Assembly (NCBI RefSeq): GCF_001428005.1
Contig: NZ_LMSB01000066.1
Location: 103,028 to 167,027 of the forward strand
Reading direction: 5' to 3'
DNA length: 64,000 bases
Source of the DNA: Arthrobacter sp. Soil736
GTDB taxonomy: Bacteria; Actinomycetota; Actinomycetes; Actinomycetales; Micrococcaceae
Every line of letters begins with the position of its first letter. Position 1 is the stretch's first letter. This document shows, piece by piece, positions 22,288-31,845 of this stretch. Below the pieces are notes generated by a model that saw nothing but the letters and a program-made list of their open reading frames with translations, had not been told where the DNA came from and ran no database searches. A program made the translations under genes and the position numbers.

Positions 22288-24966
22288 ATGAAGTCGCAGG
22301 AGATCACCAAGCGCTGGATCGACTTTTTCGTCAGCAAGGGCCACACCGCCGTGCCCTCCGCATCCCTGGTCTCCAGCGACCCGTCCCTGCTGTTCACGGT
22401 CGCCGGGATGGTTCCGTTCATCCCGTACCTGACCGCGCGGGAAGAGCCCCCCTTCAACCGGGCCACCAGCGTGCAGAAGTGCATCCGCACCGGCGACATC
22501 GAGGAAGTGGGCAAGACTGCCCGCCACGGCACCTTCTTCCAGATGTGCGGCAACTTTTCGTTCGGCGATTACTTCAAGGAAGACGCCATCAAGTTCGCCT
22601 GGGAACTGCTCACCACAAGCGTTGACGACGGCGGCTACGGACTTCCGCCGGAACTGCTGTGGGTGACCGTCTACGAAGAGGACGACGAAGCCAAGGACCT
22701 CTGGCTCAAGAACACGGGCGTCCCCGCCAGCAGGATCCAGCGCATGGGCAAGGCGGACAACTACTGGCACACCGGCCAGCCCGGACCGGCCGGCCCCTGC
22801 TCGGAGATCTACTACGACCGCGGCCCCGCCTACGGCGTCGAGGGCGGCCCCATCGCCGACGAAAACCGCTACGTCGAAATCTGGAACCTCGTGTTCATGC
22901 AGTACCAGATCAACAACGTCCGCTCCAAGGACGACTTCGACATCGTGGGCGAGCTGCCCAAGAAGAACATCGACACCGGCCTGGGCATGGAGCGCCTCGC
23001 CATGATCCTGCAGGGTGTCGAGAACATGTACGAGACCGACCAGGTCCGCCCGGTCATCGACAAGGCATCCGAACTCTCCGGCAAGGAGTACACGTCGGCG
23101 GAAACGGCCGACGATCCCCACCACACGGACGACGTCCGGATGCGCGTGGTCGGAGACCACATCCGCTCGGCGCTGATGCTCATCGCCGACGGCGTCACAC
23201 CGTCCAACGAGGGACGCGGCTACGTGCTGCGCCGCCTGATCCGCCGCGCCGTCCGCTCGATGCGCCTGCTCGGCGTCGAAAAGGCCTGCCTGCCGGACCT
23301 CTTCCCCGCCTCCCGCGACGCCATGAAGGGCGTCTACCCGATCGTGGAGACCGACTTCGACCGCATCAGCCGGATCGCCTACGCGGAAGAGAAGGCCTTC
23401 CTCCGCACCATCGCCTCAGGCACCGCCCGCCTCGAAGACGCCGTGACCGAGTCCAAGGCCGCCGGCCGGCCGCTCTCCGGCGCCGACGCGTTCGCCCTGC
23501 ACGACACGTACGGCTTCCCGATCGACCTCACGCTGGAGATGGCCGAGGAAGCCGGGCTGAAGGTCGACGAGCCGGAATTCCGCAAGCTCATGCTGGAGCA
23601 GCGCAAGCGCGCCCAGGCCGACGCCAAGGGCAAGAAGGGCGCCCACGCGGACCTCAGCGCCTTCCAGGAGCTGCTGTCCGAGGGGGAGACCGTCTTCACC
23701 GGCTACACCGAACTCGACGGCGAATCCCACGTCCGCGGGATCCTCAGCTACGGCCGCAAGGTCTCCCAGGCCGCCACGGGCGACGAGATTGAACTGGTCC
23801 TCGCCGAAACGCCGTTCTACGCCGAAGCCGGCGGCCAGGCTGCGGACACCGGCCTCATCACCGGCGACGGGTTCGTCGTCGAAGTTCTCGACGTCCAGCG
23901 GCCGGTCAAGGGCCTCAGCGTCCACAAGGCGATCGTCCGCGAGGGCGAAATCGCCTCCGACGCGCTGGTGCGCGCCGCGGTGGACCGCGAACGCCGCCAT
24001 GCCGCCGAGCAGGCGCACACGGGCACGCACATCGTGCACGCGGCGCTGCACCAGATCCTCGGCCCGGAAGCCACCCAGCGCGGCTCCTACAACAAGGCCG
24101 GATACCTGCGCTTCGACTTCGCCTGGGGCGAAGGCCTCAGCGCCGCCACCCGTTCCGAAATCGAGGAAGTGTCCAACCTGGCCATCCGGAACAACTTCCG
24201 CGTGGACACCAAGGTCATGGCCCTGGCCGAGGCCAAGGCACTCGGCGCGATGGCCCTGTTCGGAGAGAACTACGGCAGCGAAGTCCGTGTCGTGGAAATC
24301 GACGGCGCATGGTCGCGCGAGCTGTGCGGCGGCACCCATGTTCCCAACACGTCCCTCATCGGCAGCCTGTCGCTGCTTGGCGAACAGTCCGTGGGATCGG
24401 GCAACCGCCGCGTCGAGGCATTCGTCGGCATGGACGCTTTCCGGCACCTCGCCGCCGAACGCGCCCTCGTCACGGAGCTGACCGAAATGCTCAAGGTTCC
24501 GTCCGGCCAGCTGGCCGACAGGATCGCCACGACCCTGACCAAGCTGAAGACCACGGAAAAGGAGCTGGAGCGGCTCCGCAAGGAAAAGCTCACGGCCGAG
24601 GCTGCACAGCTGGTGGGTACGGCCAAGGACGCCGCAGGCGTTCGGGTCATTGCGCACGACGCCGGCCAGGTCAGCGGCGCGGATGACCTCCGCGGACTCG
24701 CCATGGACCTGCGGAACCGCCTCGGTTCCGAAGCCTCCACGGTGGCCGTGGCCGGAGTCAGCAATGACCGTCCGGTCATCCTGATCGCCACGAATGAAGC
24801 CGCACGTGAAGCCGGCGTCAAAGCCGGAGCACTGGTCCGGCTCGCGGCCGGCATCCTCGGCGGCGGCGGGGGCGGCAAGGACGACGTCGCCCAGGGCGGC
24901 GGCACCGACGCGTCGAAGGTCGGCCCGGCGCTGGCGGCAGTCGTAGATGCCGTAACCCGGCGCTAG
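22288..24966 (+). CDS. alaS: Alanine-tRNA ligase
   Basis: 892 residues from ATG 22288 after GAAGGG. The class II catalytic domain begins MKSQEITKRWIDFFVSKGHT, with TSVQKCIRTGDIEEVGKTARHGTFFQM (motif 2 area) and GLGMERLAMIL (motif 3). The editing domain carries HTGTHIVHAALH and CGGTHV, the metal-binding His/Cys set that clears Ser- and Gly-tRNA-Ala. A C-Ala domain with a Gly-rich loop (GGGGGKDD) ends the protein. ruvX starts 8 bp later and the chain continues to aroB, so it heads a long operon. The 111-bp upstream gap shows no T-box. Confidence 0.97.
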   Translation: MKSQEITKRWIDFFVSKGHTAVPSASLVSSDPSLLFTVAGMVPFIPYLTAREEPPFNRATSVQKCIRTGDIEEVGKTARHGTFFQMCGNFSFGDYFKEDAIKFAWELLTTSVDDGGYGLPPELLWVTVYEEDDEAKDLWLKNTGVPASRIQRMGKADNYWHTGQPGPAGPCSEIYYDRGPAYGVEGGPIADENRYVEIWNLVFMQYQINNVRSKDDFDIVGELPKKNIDTGLGMERLAMILQGVENMYETDQVRPVIDKASELSGKEYTSAETADDPHHTDDVRMRVVGDHIRSALMLIADGVTPSNEGRGYVLRRLIRRAVRSMRLLGVEKACLPDLFPASRDAMKGVYPIVETDFDRISRIAYAEEKAFLRTIASGTARLEDAVTESKAAGRPLSGADAFALHDTYGFPIDLTLEMAEEAGLKVDEPEFRKLMLEQRKRAQADAKGKKGAHADLSAFQELLSEGETVFTGYTELDGESHVRGILSYGRKVSQAATGDEIELVLAETPFYAEAGGQAADTGLITGDGFVVEVLDVQRPVKGLSVHKAIVREGEIASDALVRAAVDRERRHAAEQAHTGTHIVHAALHQILGPEATQRGSYNKAGYLRFDFAWGEGLSAATRSEIEEVSNLAIRNNFRVDTKVMALAEAKALGAMALFGENYGSEVRVVEIDGAWSRELCGGTHVPNTSLIGSLSLLGEQSVGSGNRRVEAFVGMDAFRHLAAERALVTELTEMLKVPSGQLADRIATTLTKLKTTEKELERLRKEKLTAEAAQLVGTAKDAAGVRVIAHDAGQVSGADDLRGLAMDLRNRLGSEASTVAVAGVSNDRPVILIATNEAAREAGVKAGALVRLAAGILGGGGGGKDDVAQGGGTDASKVGPALAAVVDAVTRR

Positions 24967-24973
24967 CAGATCC

Positions 24974-25573
24974 GTGACCTCATCCGCTGCGTCCCACGTC
25001 TACCCCCAGGGCATCAAACTGGGGGTCGACGTGGGCACCGTCCGTGTCGGCGTCGCCATCTGTGACAGCGACGCCATCCTGGCCACGCCGTTCAAAACAC
25101 TGGACCGCAACCCCAAAAAGAACTCCGATGTCCGCGTGATTGCGGCTTTGGCGGCTGAGCGGGGTGCCGTGCAGATTTTTGTGGGGCTGCCGAGGACCAT
25201 GAAGGGCGAAGAACATGCCTCCGCGCGCATGGCCACCGAGTACGCCCAGCTGCTGGCAGAGGAGCTGCGCCGCACGGGGCAGGACGTGCCCGTCAACCTC
25301 GTTGACGAGCGCCTCAGCACGGTCACGGCCCACCGACACCTGCACGAAGCTGGCATGAGCAGCAAAAATCACCGTAAAGTGGTGGATCAGGTTGCGGCTG
25401 CGGGAATCTTGCAGCACGCCATCGACATGCAAAAAGCCAGGGGAACGGATGTGGGGAGCCGCGTGCGCGCGCTTTCCCGGCCGGGGCTTACCGGAGACGC
25501 CGCAGCAGGCCATGCTGCGCAGGCTGTCCCGGTGCAAGACACACAATCTTCAGAGGATGGAAGGCTACAGTGA
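24974..25573 (+). CDS. ruvX: Putative pre-16S rRNA nuclease / Holliday junction resolvase (YqgF/RuvX)
   Basis: 199 residues from GTG 24974. The RNase H-like fold shows LGVDVGTVRVGVA (first catalytic Asp about 19), VNLVDERLST (Glu/Asp of the second motif) and KVVDQVAAAGILQ (last acidic residue). Proteins of this family trim the 5' end of pre-16S rRNA; the Holliday-junction name is historical. The last 40 residues are Ala-rich and not conserved. It sits between alaS and mltG, as in many actinobacteria; its stop overlaps the mltG start by 4 bp. Confidence 0.92.
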   Translation: MTSSAASHVYPQGIKLGVDVGTVRVGVAICDSDAILATPFKTLDRNPKKNSDVRVIAALAAERGAVQIFVGLPRTMKGEEHASARMATEYAQLLAEELRRTGQDVPVNLVDERLSTVTAHRHLHEAGMSSKNHRKVVDQVAAAGILQHAIDMQKARGTDVGSRVRALSRPGLTGDAAAGHAAQAVPVQDTQSSEDGRLQ

Positions 25574-27291
25574 GCCCGGTCAATAACGACGACTCCTCCG
25601 GCAGGAGCTTCAGGGACGCCGGACGGCCGCTGACGCGCAAGGAAATCCGTGCCCGGGAGAAGGCCCTCACGGCGGAATCCGGCGACGTCGTTCCCGAGCA
25701 CGCCTACGAATCCGGCGAGGACAGCGCACCCGAGATGTTCGGGCATCGCCCGGCGCCCACCCAGTCTGTGCCCACGCAGCCGGCGCCCACCCAGGCGGCG
25801 CCTGCCCAGCCGGTGCCCACGCAGTCTCCCTCCGCCGCACCGGCGCCGGCACCGCAGCGCGCGCCGGAGCCGGTGACGGAGCCTGAGCCCGCGCCCGCGA
25901 CGGTGACGGAACCTGAGCCCGTGCCCGCGACGGTCGCCGTGCCTCTAGTTCCGCCCGTTCCGCCCACTGTCCAGGAACCAGCAGTCCAGGAGCCAGTCGC
26001 CGAGGAAGCAGCCTTCCACGCTGACGAAGACCTGCACCACGCTGACGAAGACCTCCACCACGCTGACGCCGCAGAAGCCGGCTACCAGGACCACCACCAC
26101 GACTCGCGCCACGAGGCGCATCATGACGCGCACCACGACTCGTACGAGGACCATGACGCTCATGAGCCCGAGGCCGTCGGGCACCAGTTGCTGGCCAATG
26201 CGGACAGCATGACCACGGTGGCCCGGCCCTCCAAGAAAGTCCGCCGCCGACGCCGTCTCGTGGCCCTGCTGCTGTCCCTCGCACTTTTCGTCACTGCCGC
26301 CGTTGTGGGTGCGCAGTTCCTCAAGCCGCTGCTCGGTGCCGACAAGGCAAGCGACTATCCCGGTCCGGGAACGGGCCAGGTGAAGGTGGCGGTCCTGCCC
26401 GGCGAGGGGCCCGTCTCGGTTGCCGCGAAACTCGAGGAAGCGAGGGTGGTAGCGAACGCCGACACCTTTGCCTCCGCGCTGGCCGCATCAGGCGGCACCC
26501 TCGCTCCCGGCGAGTACGACTTCAAGCAGGAAATGAAGAACGCCGACGCCGTAGCGGTCCTGCTCAGCGCCGAACAGTCCAAGGTCATGTACTTCGCACT
26601 GAGCGCCGGACTCCGGATCGGCGAATCGCTGCAGGCAATCTCCGAAGGCTCCGGGATACCGGTAGCCCAACTCAAGACGCTCAGCGATTCCCCCAAACAG
26701 TTTGGCCTTCCCGCCAAGGCAAAGAACCTTGAGGGCTACCTGGCCCCCGGTGAGTACAGGTTCCCGCTCGGAACCACCCCTAAGGCGATCCTGACCTCCT
26801 TGGTCAAGAGCACCACCAACGAGCTCAAGACACAGGGCGTCACCGACCCCGCCAAGCAGTATGACGTGGTTACGGTCGCGAGCATCGTGCAGGCAGAGGG
26901 CGGCCAGGCCGAGTACAAAGACGTCGCGGGCGCCATCTACAACCGGCTCAAGCCCAACAACACGGAAACCAACGGCCTCATCCAGTCGGATGCGACCGTC
27001 ACCTACGGCCTGGGCAAGAAGACCTTCCACATCGACGAATCGGAAAAGGCCGACAAGTCCAACCCGTACAACACCTACGCAATCCAGGGGCTGCCGGCCG
27101 GTCCGATCGGTTCGCCGGGCAAGAACGCCATCGATGCTGCGGCCAAGCCGAACAAGAATGACTACCTGTACTGGGTCACGATCAACCTCGACACCAAGGA
27201 AACCAAGTTCTCCAAGACGCTGGCCGAACACAACGGGTACGTCGAGCAGTACAACGCCTGGTGTGAGGCCAACCCGGGCCGCTGCGTATGA
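25570..27291 (+). CDS. mltG: Endolytic murein transglycosylase MltG
   Basis: 573 residues, much longer than the 340 or so of E. coli MltG because of a cytoplasmic tail. Residues 60-145 are Pro/Gln/Glu repeats (VPTQ, APTQ, EPEPAPATVT). Residues 150-199 hold about 15 histidines (HHADEDLHHADAAEAG and HHHDSRHEAHHDAHHD). One membrane helix spans about 230-251, and the YceG/MltG domain follows with VVTVASIVQAEGG (catalytic Glu), NPYNTYAIQGLPAGPIGSPG and the final YLYWVT strand. It cuts nascent glycan strands to set their length. It overlaps ruvX and aroE by 4 bp each. The histidine-rich stretch could bind metal, but this is a guess. Confidence 0.93.
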   Translation: MSPVNNDDSSGRSFRDAGRPLTRKEIRAREKALTAESGDVVPEHAYESGEDSAPEMFGHRPAPTQSVPTQPAPTQAAPAQPVPTQSPSAAPAPAPQRAPEPVTEPEPAPATVTEPEPVPATVAVPLVPPVPPTVQEPAVQEPVAEEAAFHADEDLHHADEDLHHADAAEAGYQDHHHDSRHEAHHDAHHDSYEDHDAHEPEAVGHQLLANADSMTTVARPSKKVRRRRRLVALLLSLALFVTAAVVGAQFLKPLLGADKASDYPGPGTGQVKVAVLPGEGPVSVAAKLEEARVVANADTFASALAASGGTLAPGEYDFKQEMKNADAVAVLLSAEQSKVMYFALSAGLRIGESLQAISEGSGIPVAQLKTLSDSPKQFGLPAKAKNLEGYLAPGEYRFPLGTTPKAILTSLVKSTTNELKTQGVTDPAKQYDVVTVASIVQAEGGQAEYKDVAGAIYNRLKPNNTETNGLIQSDATVTYGLGKKTFHIDESEKADKSNPYNTYAIQGLPAGPIGSPGKNAIDAAAKPNKNDYLYWVTINLDTKETKFSKTLAEHNGYVEQYNAWCEANPGRCV

Positions 27292-28148
27292 GCCTTCGTG
27301 CTGCTGTCCTGGGGCACCCGATCAGCCACTCCAAGTCACCGGCGCTGCACATGGCCGCTTATGCGAAGCTTGGCGCCGACATCGGCTACACGGCCATCGA
27401 CGTGACGGAGGAATCCCTGCCCGCGTTCATGGAGTCCGTCCGCGCCGAACCGGGCTGGCGCGGGCTGTCCGTGACCATGCCGCTCAAGAAGGCCATGGTC
27501 CGTGAAGTGGATGAAGTCCGCGGAGTGGCACAGGTGCTTGGCGTCATCAACACCGTCGTCTTCGAATCCGAGGGCGAGTCCGGACGGCGGGTCGGCTACA
27601 ACACCGACGTCGCGGGCATCGTCAACGCGCTGCGCAACGCCGGGGCGGTCGAGGCGCCTGCAGCGGTGGTCCTCGGTGGCGGCGGGACCGCGGCGGCGGC
27701 CGTGGCCGCGCTCCAGGAACTCGGTGCGCGGTCAGTTGCCGTCTACGTCCGGGACACCGGCCGGGCGGCCGAGGCCAGGGCCGCGGCAAGCGGCCTGGCC
27801 ATGGAGATCACCGTGCGCCCCATATCGGAAGCTGTCGCCGCATTGGCCGGGGCCGACGTCGTAATATCCACCTTGCCGCCCCGGGCGGCGGACGGCATGG
27901 CTGCCGAGCTTGAGGCGCTGGGCACGGCGACGGACGGCGTCCTGCTGGACGTCGCCTACGATCCGTGGCCCAGCCGGATCGCTGCCGCCTGGGAAAGCCG
28001 CGGCGGAACAGTGGTTGCCGGCCTGGAGATGCTGCTGTACCAGGCGGTGGAGCAGGTCCGCTACTTTACGGGCCGCGACGACGCCGCAAGTGCGGAAGTC
28101 ATAGATGTGATGTGTGACGCAGTCGGGGCTCCCCGGCGCGTGTACTGA
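27288..28148 (+). CDS. aroE: Shikimate dehydrogenase
   Basis: 286 residues. The substrate domain starts AAVLGHPISHSKSPALHMAAY and includes LSVTMPLKKAM (the catalytic Lys in this motif) and GYNTDVAGI. The nucleotide domain has VVLGGGGTAAAAVAAL. The position that gives NADP preference (NRT-type motif) reads VYVRDTGRA here, with Arg retained. It reduces 3-dehydroshikimate to shikimate. Its start overlaps the mltG stop by 4 bp; aroC follows after 26 bp, so four shikimate-pathway genes lie together. No aroD or aroQ is in the window. Confidence 0.94.
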   Translation: MSLRAAVLGHPISHSKSPALHMAAYAKLGADIGYTAIDVTEESLPAFMESVRAEPGWRGLSVTMPLKKAMVREVDEVRGVAQVLGVINTVVFESEGESGRRVGYNTDVAGIVNALRNAGAVEAPAAVVLGGGGTAAAAVAALQELGARSVAVYVRDTGRAAEARAAASGLAMEITVRPISEAVAALAGADVVISTLPPRAADGMAAELEALGTATDGVLLDVAYDPWPSRIAAAWESRGGTVVAGLEMLLYQAVEQVRYFTGRDDAASAEVIDVMCDAVGAPRRVY

Positions 28149-28174
28149 CCGCCAGACATGGCAGGATGGATTGT

Positions 28175-29374
28175 ATGTTGCGTTGGTTGACTGCCGGTGA
28201 ATCCCATGGTCCGGCACTGGTCGGAATTATCGAAGGCGTCCCCGCAGGTGTTGAACTCACCAGCGGGCAGATTGCCGATGCCCTGGCGCGCCGCCGCCTC
28301 GGCTATGGCCGGGGTGCCCGGATGAAGTTCGAGCAGGACGTCGTCACCATCCTTGGCGGAGTCCGCCACGGCATCACGCAGGGCGGCCCCGTCGCCATCC
28401 AGGTGGGCAACACCGAATGGCCAAAGTGGGAGCAGATCATGTCTGCTGACCCCGTTGACCCCGCGGAACTCGCCGACCAGGCACGCAACGCCCCGCTCAC
28501 CCGTCCCCGCCCGGGCCACGCGGACTTCACCGGCATGCAGAAGTACGGTTTCGATGAGGCCCGTCCGGTGCTTGAACGCGCCAGCGCCCGCGAGACCGCC
28601 ACGCGAGTCGCCATGGGAACCGTCGCCGCACAGTTCCTGAAGCACCTCGGCATTGAACTCGTCAGCCATACGGTGTCCATTGCCAGCGTTGCGGTCCCCG
28701 AAGGCCGGCCCCTGCCGGTCCCCGACAACGTCATTGCGCTCGACGCCGACCCCCTCCGCTGCTTCGACCGTGAAACGTCCGATGCCATGGTTGCCGAGGT
28801 GGACGCCGCCCACAAGGAAGGCGAAACGCTCGGCGGAGTGGTGGAGGTCCTGGCCTACGGGCTGCCTCCGGGACTTGGCAGCTACGTCCACTGGGACCGC
28901 CGGCTGGATTCCCGCCTGGCCGCCGCCCTCATGGGCATCCAGGCCATCAAGGGCGTCGAAGTGGGGGACGGCTTCCTCACCGCCGCCCGCCGCGGATCCC
29001 AGGCCCACGACGAAATCATTAAGGATGAAGACGGCAGGATCATCCGCACCAGCAACCGTGCCGGCGGCATCGAAGGCGGCATGAGCATCGGCGACGTCCT
29101 GCGTGTGCGGGCCGCCATGAAGCCGATCGCCACCGTGCCCCGTGCCCTGAAAACCATCGACATCAGCACCGGCGAACCCGCCAAGGCCCACCACCAGCGT
29201 TCAGACGTCTGCGCCGTTCCGGCTGCCGGCGTCGTTGCCGAAGCCATGGTTGCCCTGGTCCTTGCCGAGGCCGTCACTGAAAAGTTCGGCGGCGACTCCG
29301 TGGCCGAGACTGCCCGCAACATCAAGGGCTACCTCGACAGCATTCCGGCGTCGCTGGACACGATCGGACACTAG
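28175..29374 (+). CDS. aroC: Chorismate synthase
   Basis: 399 residues from ATG 28175, chosen because MLRWLTAGESHGPALVG is the invariant family start and AGGATGGA lies just before it; another ATG three codons upstream is possible. Key stretches are RRRLGYGRGARMKFEQD, RPRPGHADFTGMQKYG, ARETATRVAMG, NRAGGIEGGMSIG and RSDVCAVPAAGVVAEAM. It converts 5-enolpyruvylshikimate-3-phosphate to chorismate using reduced FMN. Its stop shares one base with the aroK start. Confidence 0.97.
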   Translation: MLRWLTAGESHGPALVGIIEGVPAGVELTSGQIADALARRRLGYGRGARMKFEQDVVTILGGVRHGITQGGPVAIQVGNTEWPKWEQIMSADPVDPAELADQARNAPLTRPRPGHADFTGMQKYGFDEARPVLERASARETATRVAMGTVAAQFLKHLGIELVSHTVSIASVAVPEGRPLPVPDNVIALDADPLRCFDRETSDAMVAEVDAAHKEGETLGGVVEVLAYGLPPGLGSYVHWDRRLDSRLAAALMGIQAIKGVEVGDGFLTAARRGSQAHDEIIKDEDGRIIRTSNRAGGIEGGMSIGDVLRVRAAMKPIATVPRALKTIDISTGEPAKAHHQRSDVCAVPAAGVVAEAMVALVLAEAVTEKFGGDSVAETARNIKGYLDSIPASLDTIGH

Positions 29375-30087
29375 TGTCTTTGAGCAATACGCCCTGCGCT
29401 GCAGGGGACCGTCCCATAGTGCTGATCGGACCCATGGCCGTTGGCAAGTCGGCGATCGGGCAACAGCTGGCACAACAGCTGGGCGCCCCCTTTGTGGATA
29501 CCGACGCTGTCATCGTGGAAAACCACGGCTCCATCGCTGACATCTTCGCGGGGCGCGGTGAGCGGGTGTTCCGGGAGATTGAGGCGCGGACTGTTGCGCG
29601 CGTCGTCGAGGAAGCGGCCGGCACAGCCACCGTGATTTCGCTCGGCGGCGGTTCGGTCCTGGACTCCGGAACCCAGCAGCTGCTGGACCGGTGCACGGTG
29701 GTCTACCTCGAATGCGATGCGGAAACCGTCGCCGCCAGGATTGCGCGGAATTCGGGTCGGCCGCTGCTCGCCGGCGACGGGATCCGCCGCTGGAAAACAC
29801 TGTTTGCCACCCGGAAACCCGTCTACGAACGCCTCGCCGACATCGTCGTCGACGTCCGTCAGGGTACGGTTCCGGAGCTGGGACGCCGCCTCGAAGCGGC
29901 GCTGGGCGCCTTCCGTGCCGGCACCGGAGCGGGCACGGCCCGGGCGGAGAATGCCGGACCGGACGGCACAGGCGCAGGGACTGCAGGTGCGGCCAACCCG
30001 GCTGCGGACAACATCAGCGCGGGATCCAGAGCCGCGACTACGGCGGCCGGGGAAATCACGGCCGCGAAACAGGAAGTTGAGAAGTGA
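29374..30087 (+). CDS. aroK: Shikimate kinase with long C-terminal tail
   Basis: 237 residues from GTG 29374. The kinase core (about 1-175) has the P-loop GPMAVGKS (19-26), FVDTDAVIVENHG with the DxD-type substrate site, FREIEARTV and ISLGGGSVLD, and RPLLAGDG as the lid region. Shikimate kinases are usually near 170 residues; the last 60 here are Ala/Gly/Thr low complexity (GTGAGTARAENAGPDG) and look disordered. It phosphorylates shikimate at the 3-hydroxyl. It overlaps aroC by one base and aroB by four. Confidence 0.94.
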   Translation: MSLSNTPCAAGDRPIVLIGPMAVGKSAIGQQLAQQLGAPFVDTDAVIVENHGSIADIFAGRGERVFREIEARTVARVVEEAAGTATVISLGGGSVLDSGTQQLLDRCTVVYLECDAETVAARIARNSGRPLLAGDGIRRWKTLFATRKPVYERLADIVVDVRQGTVPELGRRLEAALGAFRAGTGAGTARAENAGPDGTGAGTAGAANPAADNISAGSRAATTAAGEITAAKQEVEK

Positions 30088-31172
30088 GCGAATCAACCGT
30101 CATCAAGGTCACGGGCGAGTCGGCCGGCGACAACTACGACGTCGTCGTTGGCCGCGGCCTGCTGGGCACCCTTCCGGAGCTGCTGGGTGAGCGCGTCCGG
30201 CGTGTCCTGGTCATCCACCCCCGGGCGCTCCGGCTCACCGGAGACACCGTCAGGGACGAACTCGCCGCGGCGGGTTTCACCGCACTCACCGCGGAGATCC
30301 CCGACGCCGAAGAAGGCAAGCACATCCAGGTGGCCGCGTTTTGCTGGCAGGTGCTGGGCCAGAACGACTTCACCCGTTCCGACGCCGTTGTGTCGGTCGG
30401 GGGAGGGGCTGTCACGGACCTCGCCGGCTTCGTTGCCGCCACGTGGCTGCGCGGCGTCAAGGTCATCCACATGCCCACGAGCCTCCTCGGCATGGTGGAC
30501 GCCTCGGTGGGCGGCAAAACCGGGATCAACACGGCCGAAGGCAAGAACCTGGTTGGCGCGTTCCACCCTCCCGCGGCTGTCCTTGCGGACCTTGACACCC
30601 TGAACACGCTGCCGAAAAACGAGATGATCTCCGGCATGGCCGAGGTCATCAAATGCGGCTTCATCGCCGATCCGGCCATCCTCGACCTCGTGGAAAAGGA
30701 CCCGGAGGCTGTCACCGACCCCGGCTCGGACGCCCTTCGTGAGCTCATTGAGCGTGCCATTGCCGTCAAGGCCCGGGTGGTGTCCGAGGACCTGAAGGAA
30801 TCCGGCCTGCGCGAGATCCTCAACTACGGACACACCCTTGGCCATGCCATCGAGCTCGTGGAGCGCTACTCTTGGCGCCACGGTGCGGCCGTCTCGGTGG
30901 GCATGATGTTCGCCGCGGAACTGTCCCGCAGCGTGGGCCGCCTCAGCGACGCCGACGCCGACCGCCACCGGAGCATCCTTGAATCCCTTGGACTGCCTGT
31001 CACCTACCGCCGCGACCGCTGGCAGGGGCTCCTGGACGGCATGCGCCGCGACAAGAAATCACGCGGTGACCTGCTCCGTTTCGTGGTGCTCGACGGCGTC
31101 GCGAAGCCCGGCATCCTGGATGTCCCGGACACGTCCCTGCTTTTTGCCGCCTACCAGGAGATAGCCTCCTGA
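30084..31172 (+). CDS. aroB: 3-dehydroquinate synthase
   Basis: 362 residues from GTG 30084. The NAD-binding GGGAVTDLAGFVAATWLRG, the PTSLLGMVDASVGGKTGINTAEGKNLVGAFHPP block and the metal ligands around GMAEVIKCG and LNYGHTLGHAIE (second and third zinc ligands near His/Glu) are all present. It cyclises DAHP to 3-dehydroquinate, the second shikimate-pathway step. The start overlaps the aroK stop, and the next gene overlaps its stop by one base. Confidence 0.96.
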   Translation: MSESTVIKVTGESAGDNYDVVVGRGLLGTLPELLGERVRRVLVIHPRALRLTGDTVRDELAAAGFTALTAEIPDAEEGKHIQVAAFCWQVLGQNDFTRSDAVVSVGGGAVTDLAGFVAATWLRGVKVIHMPTSLLGMVDASVGGKTGINTAEGKNLVGAFHPPAAVLADLDTLNTLPKNEMISGMAEVIKCGFIADPAILDLVEKDPEAVTDPGSDALRELIERAIAVKARVVSEDLKESGLREILNYGHTLGHAIELVERYSWRHGAAVSVGMMFAAELSRSVGRLSDADADRHRSILESLGLPVTYRRDRWQGLLDGMRRDKKSRGDLLRFVVLDGVAKPGILDVPDTSLLFAAYQEIAS

Positions 31173-31690
31173 TGCGGAAGTTCGAGGGCGACACCATCGA
31201 GTGGCCTGCCGGCGGCTTCCCGGGAATCCGGGTCAACCCGGAAACCCTGCTGCCGGAGATCACCAACGCCGAAGCCTGCGCAGCGGCCCTTGAGTCGTCG
31301 ACCGACCCGGCGGACCGGGTGTTCGTGCTCCTCGTTGAGGGGAACGCGTCGGACGCGGCCGAACTGCTCGCCGAGGCCCGTTACAAGGACCCGGAGTCGT
31401 TCCGGCTCCGGACGTTCGAGGCCGAGGTCCTCCGCGTGTCCCACCGCTTCGACCGCGCGGTGGAGGTGTTCCGGCAACTGCTCGCGGAGGTGCCCGGCAC
31501 GCCCAACGAGGCACTCGTGCACCAGCACCTCGGCAGGACGCACTTCGCTTCCGGCCACATCGGTGCCGCTGTGGAATCATTCGCCCGGGCGCTCGACCTG
31601 AGGGTCGCGCAGTCAGCCGACGCGGCGCTCATCTATTCGTCGACCGTGGCGCTTCAGAGGGCGCGGGACGTGCTCGAACTGGCCTCCTGA
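31172..31690 (+). CDS. TPR-like hypothetical protein in the aro operon
   Basis: 172 residues. The C-terminal half reads as two or more tetratricopeptide-type helix pairs: VSHRFDRAVEVFRQLLAEVPGTP and ALVHQHLGRTHFASGHIGAAVESFARALDL, with the Gly/Ala/Phe/Ala spacing of TPR units. The N-terminal 50 residues are a separate stretch without a recognisable fold. No catalytic motif is visible. Its ATG shares one base with the aroB stop, so it is co-translated with the pathway genes. A role as a protein-protein adaptor is the most that can be said. Confidence 0.75.
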   Translation: MRKFEGDTIEWPAGGFPGIRVNPETLLPEITNAEACAAALESSTDPADRVFVLLVEGNASDAAELLAEARYKDPESFRLRTFEAEVLRVSHRFDRAVEVFRQLLAEVPGTPNEALVHQHLGRTHFASGHIGAAVESFARALDLRVAQSADAALIYSSTVALQRARDVLELAS

Positions 31691-31845
31691 CGGCGGCCGC
31701 CGGAACGGGCAGAACGAGCGCGCCCGCATTTCCGCTAGAATGGTTCTTGGATTTTTGATAAATACACGCTGGCGGGCCGTTCGGCATGCCTGCTTGGCAT
31801 ACGGCTGGCCGCTAGAAGCAGTCAGATACAAACCAGAGGAAACCA

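Noticed and set aside
25740..26170. Short repeats in mltG as a possible CRISPR array or tandem repeat locus
   Set aside because: The repeats are degenerate codon-level repeats (Pro-Thr-Gln, His-Ala-Asp) in frame with the gene, without spacers.
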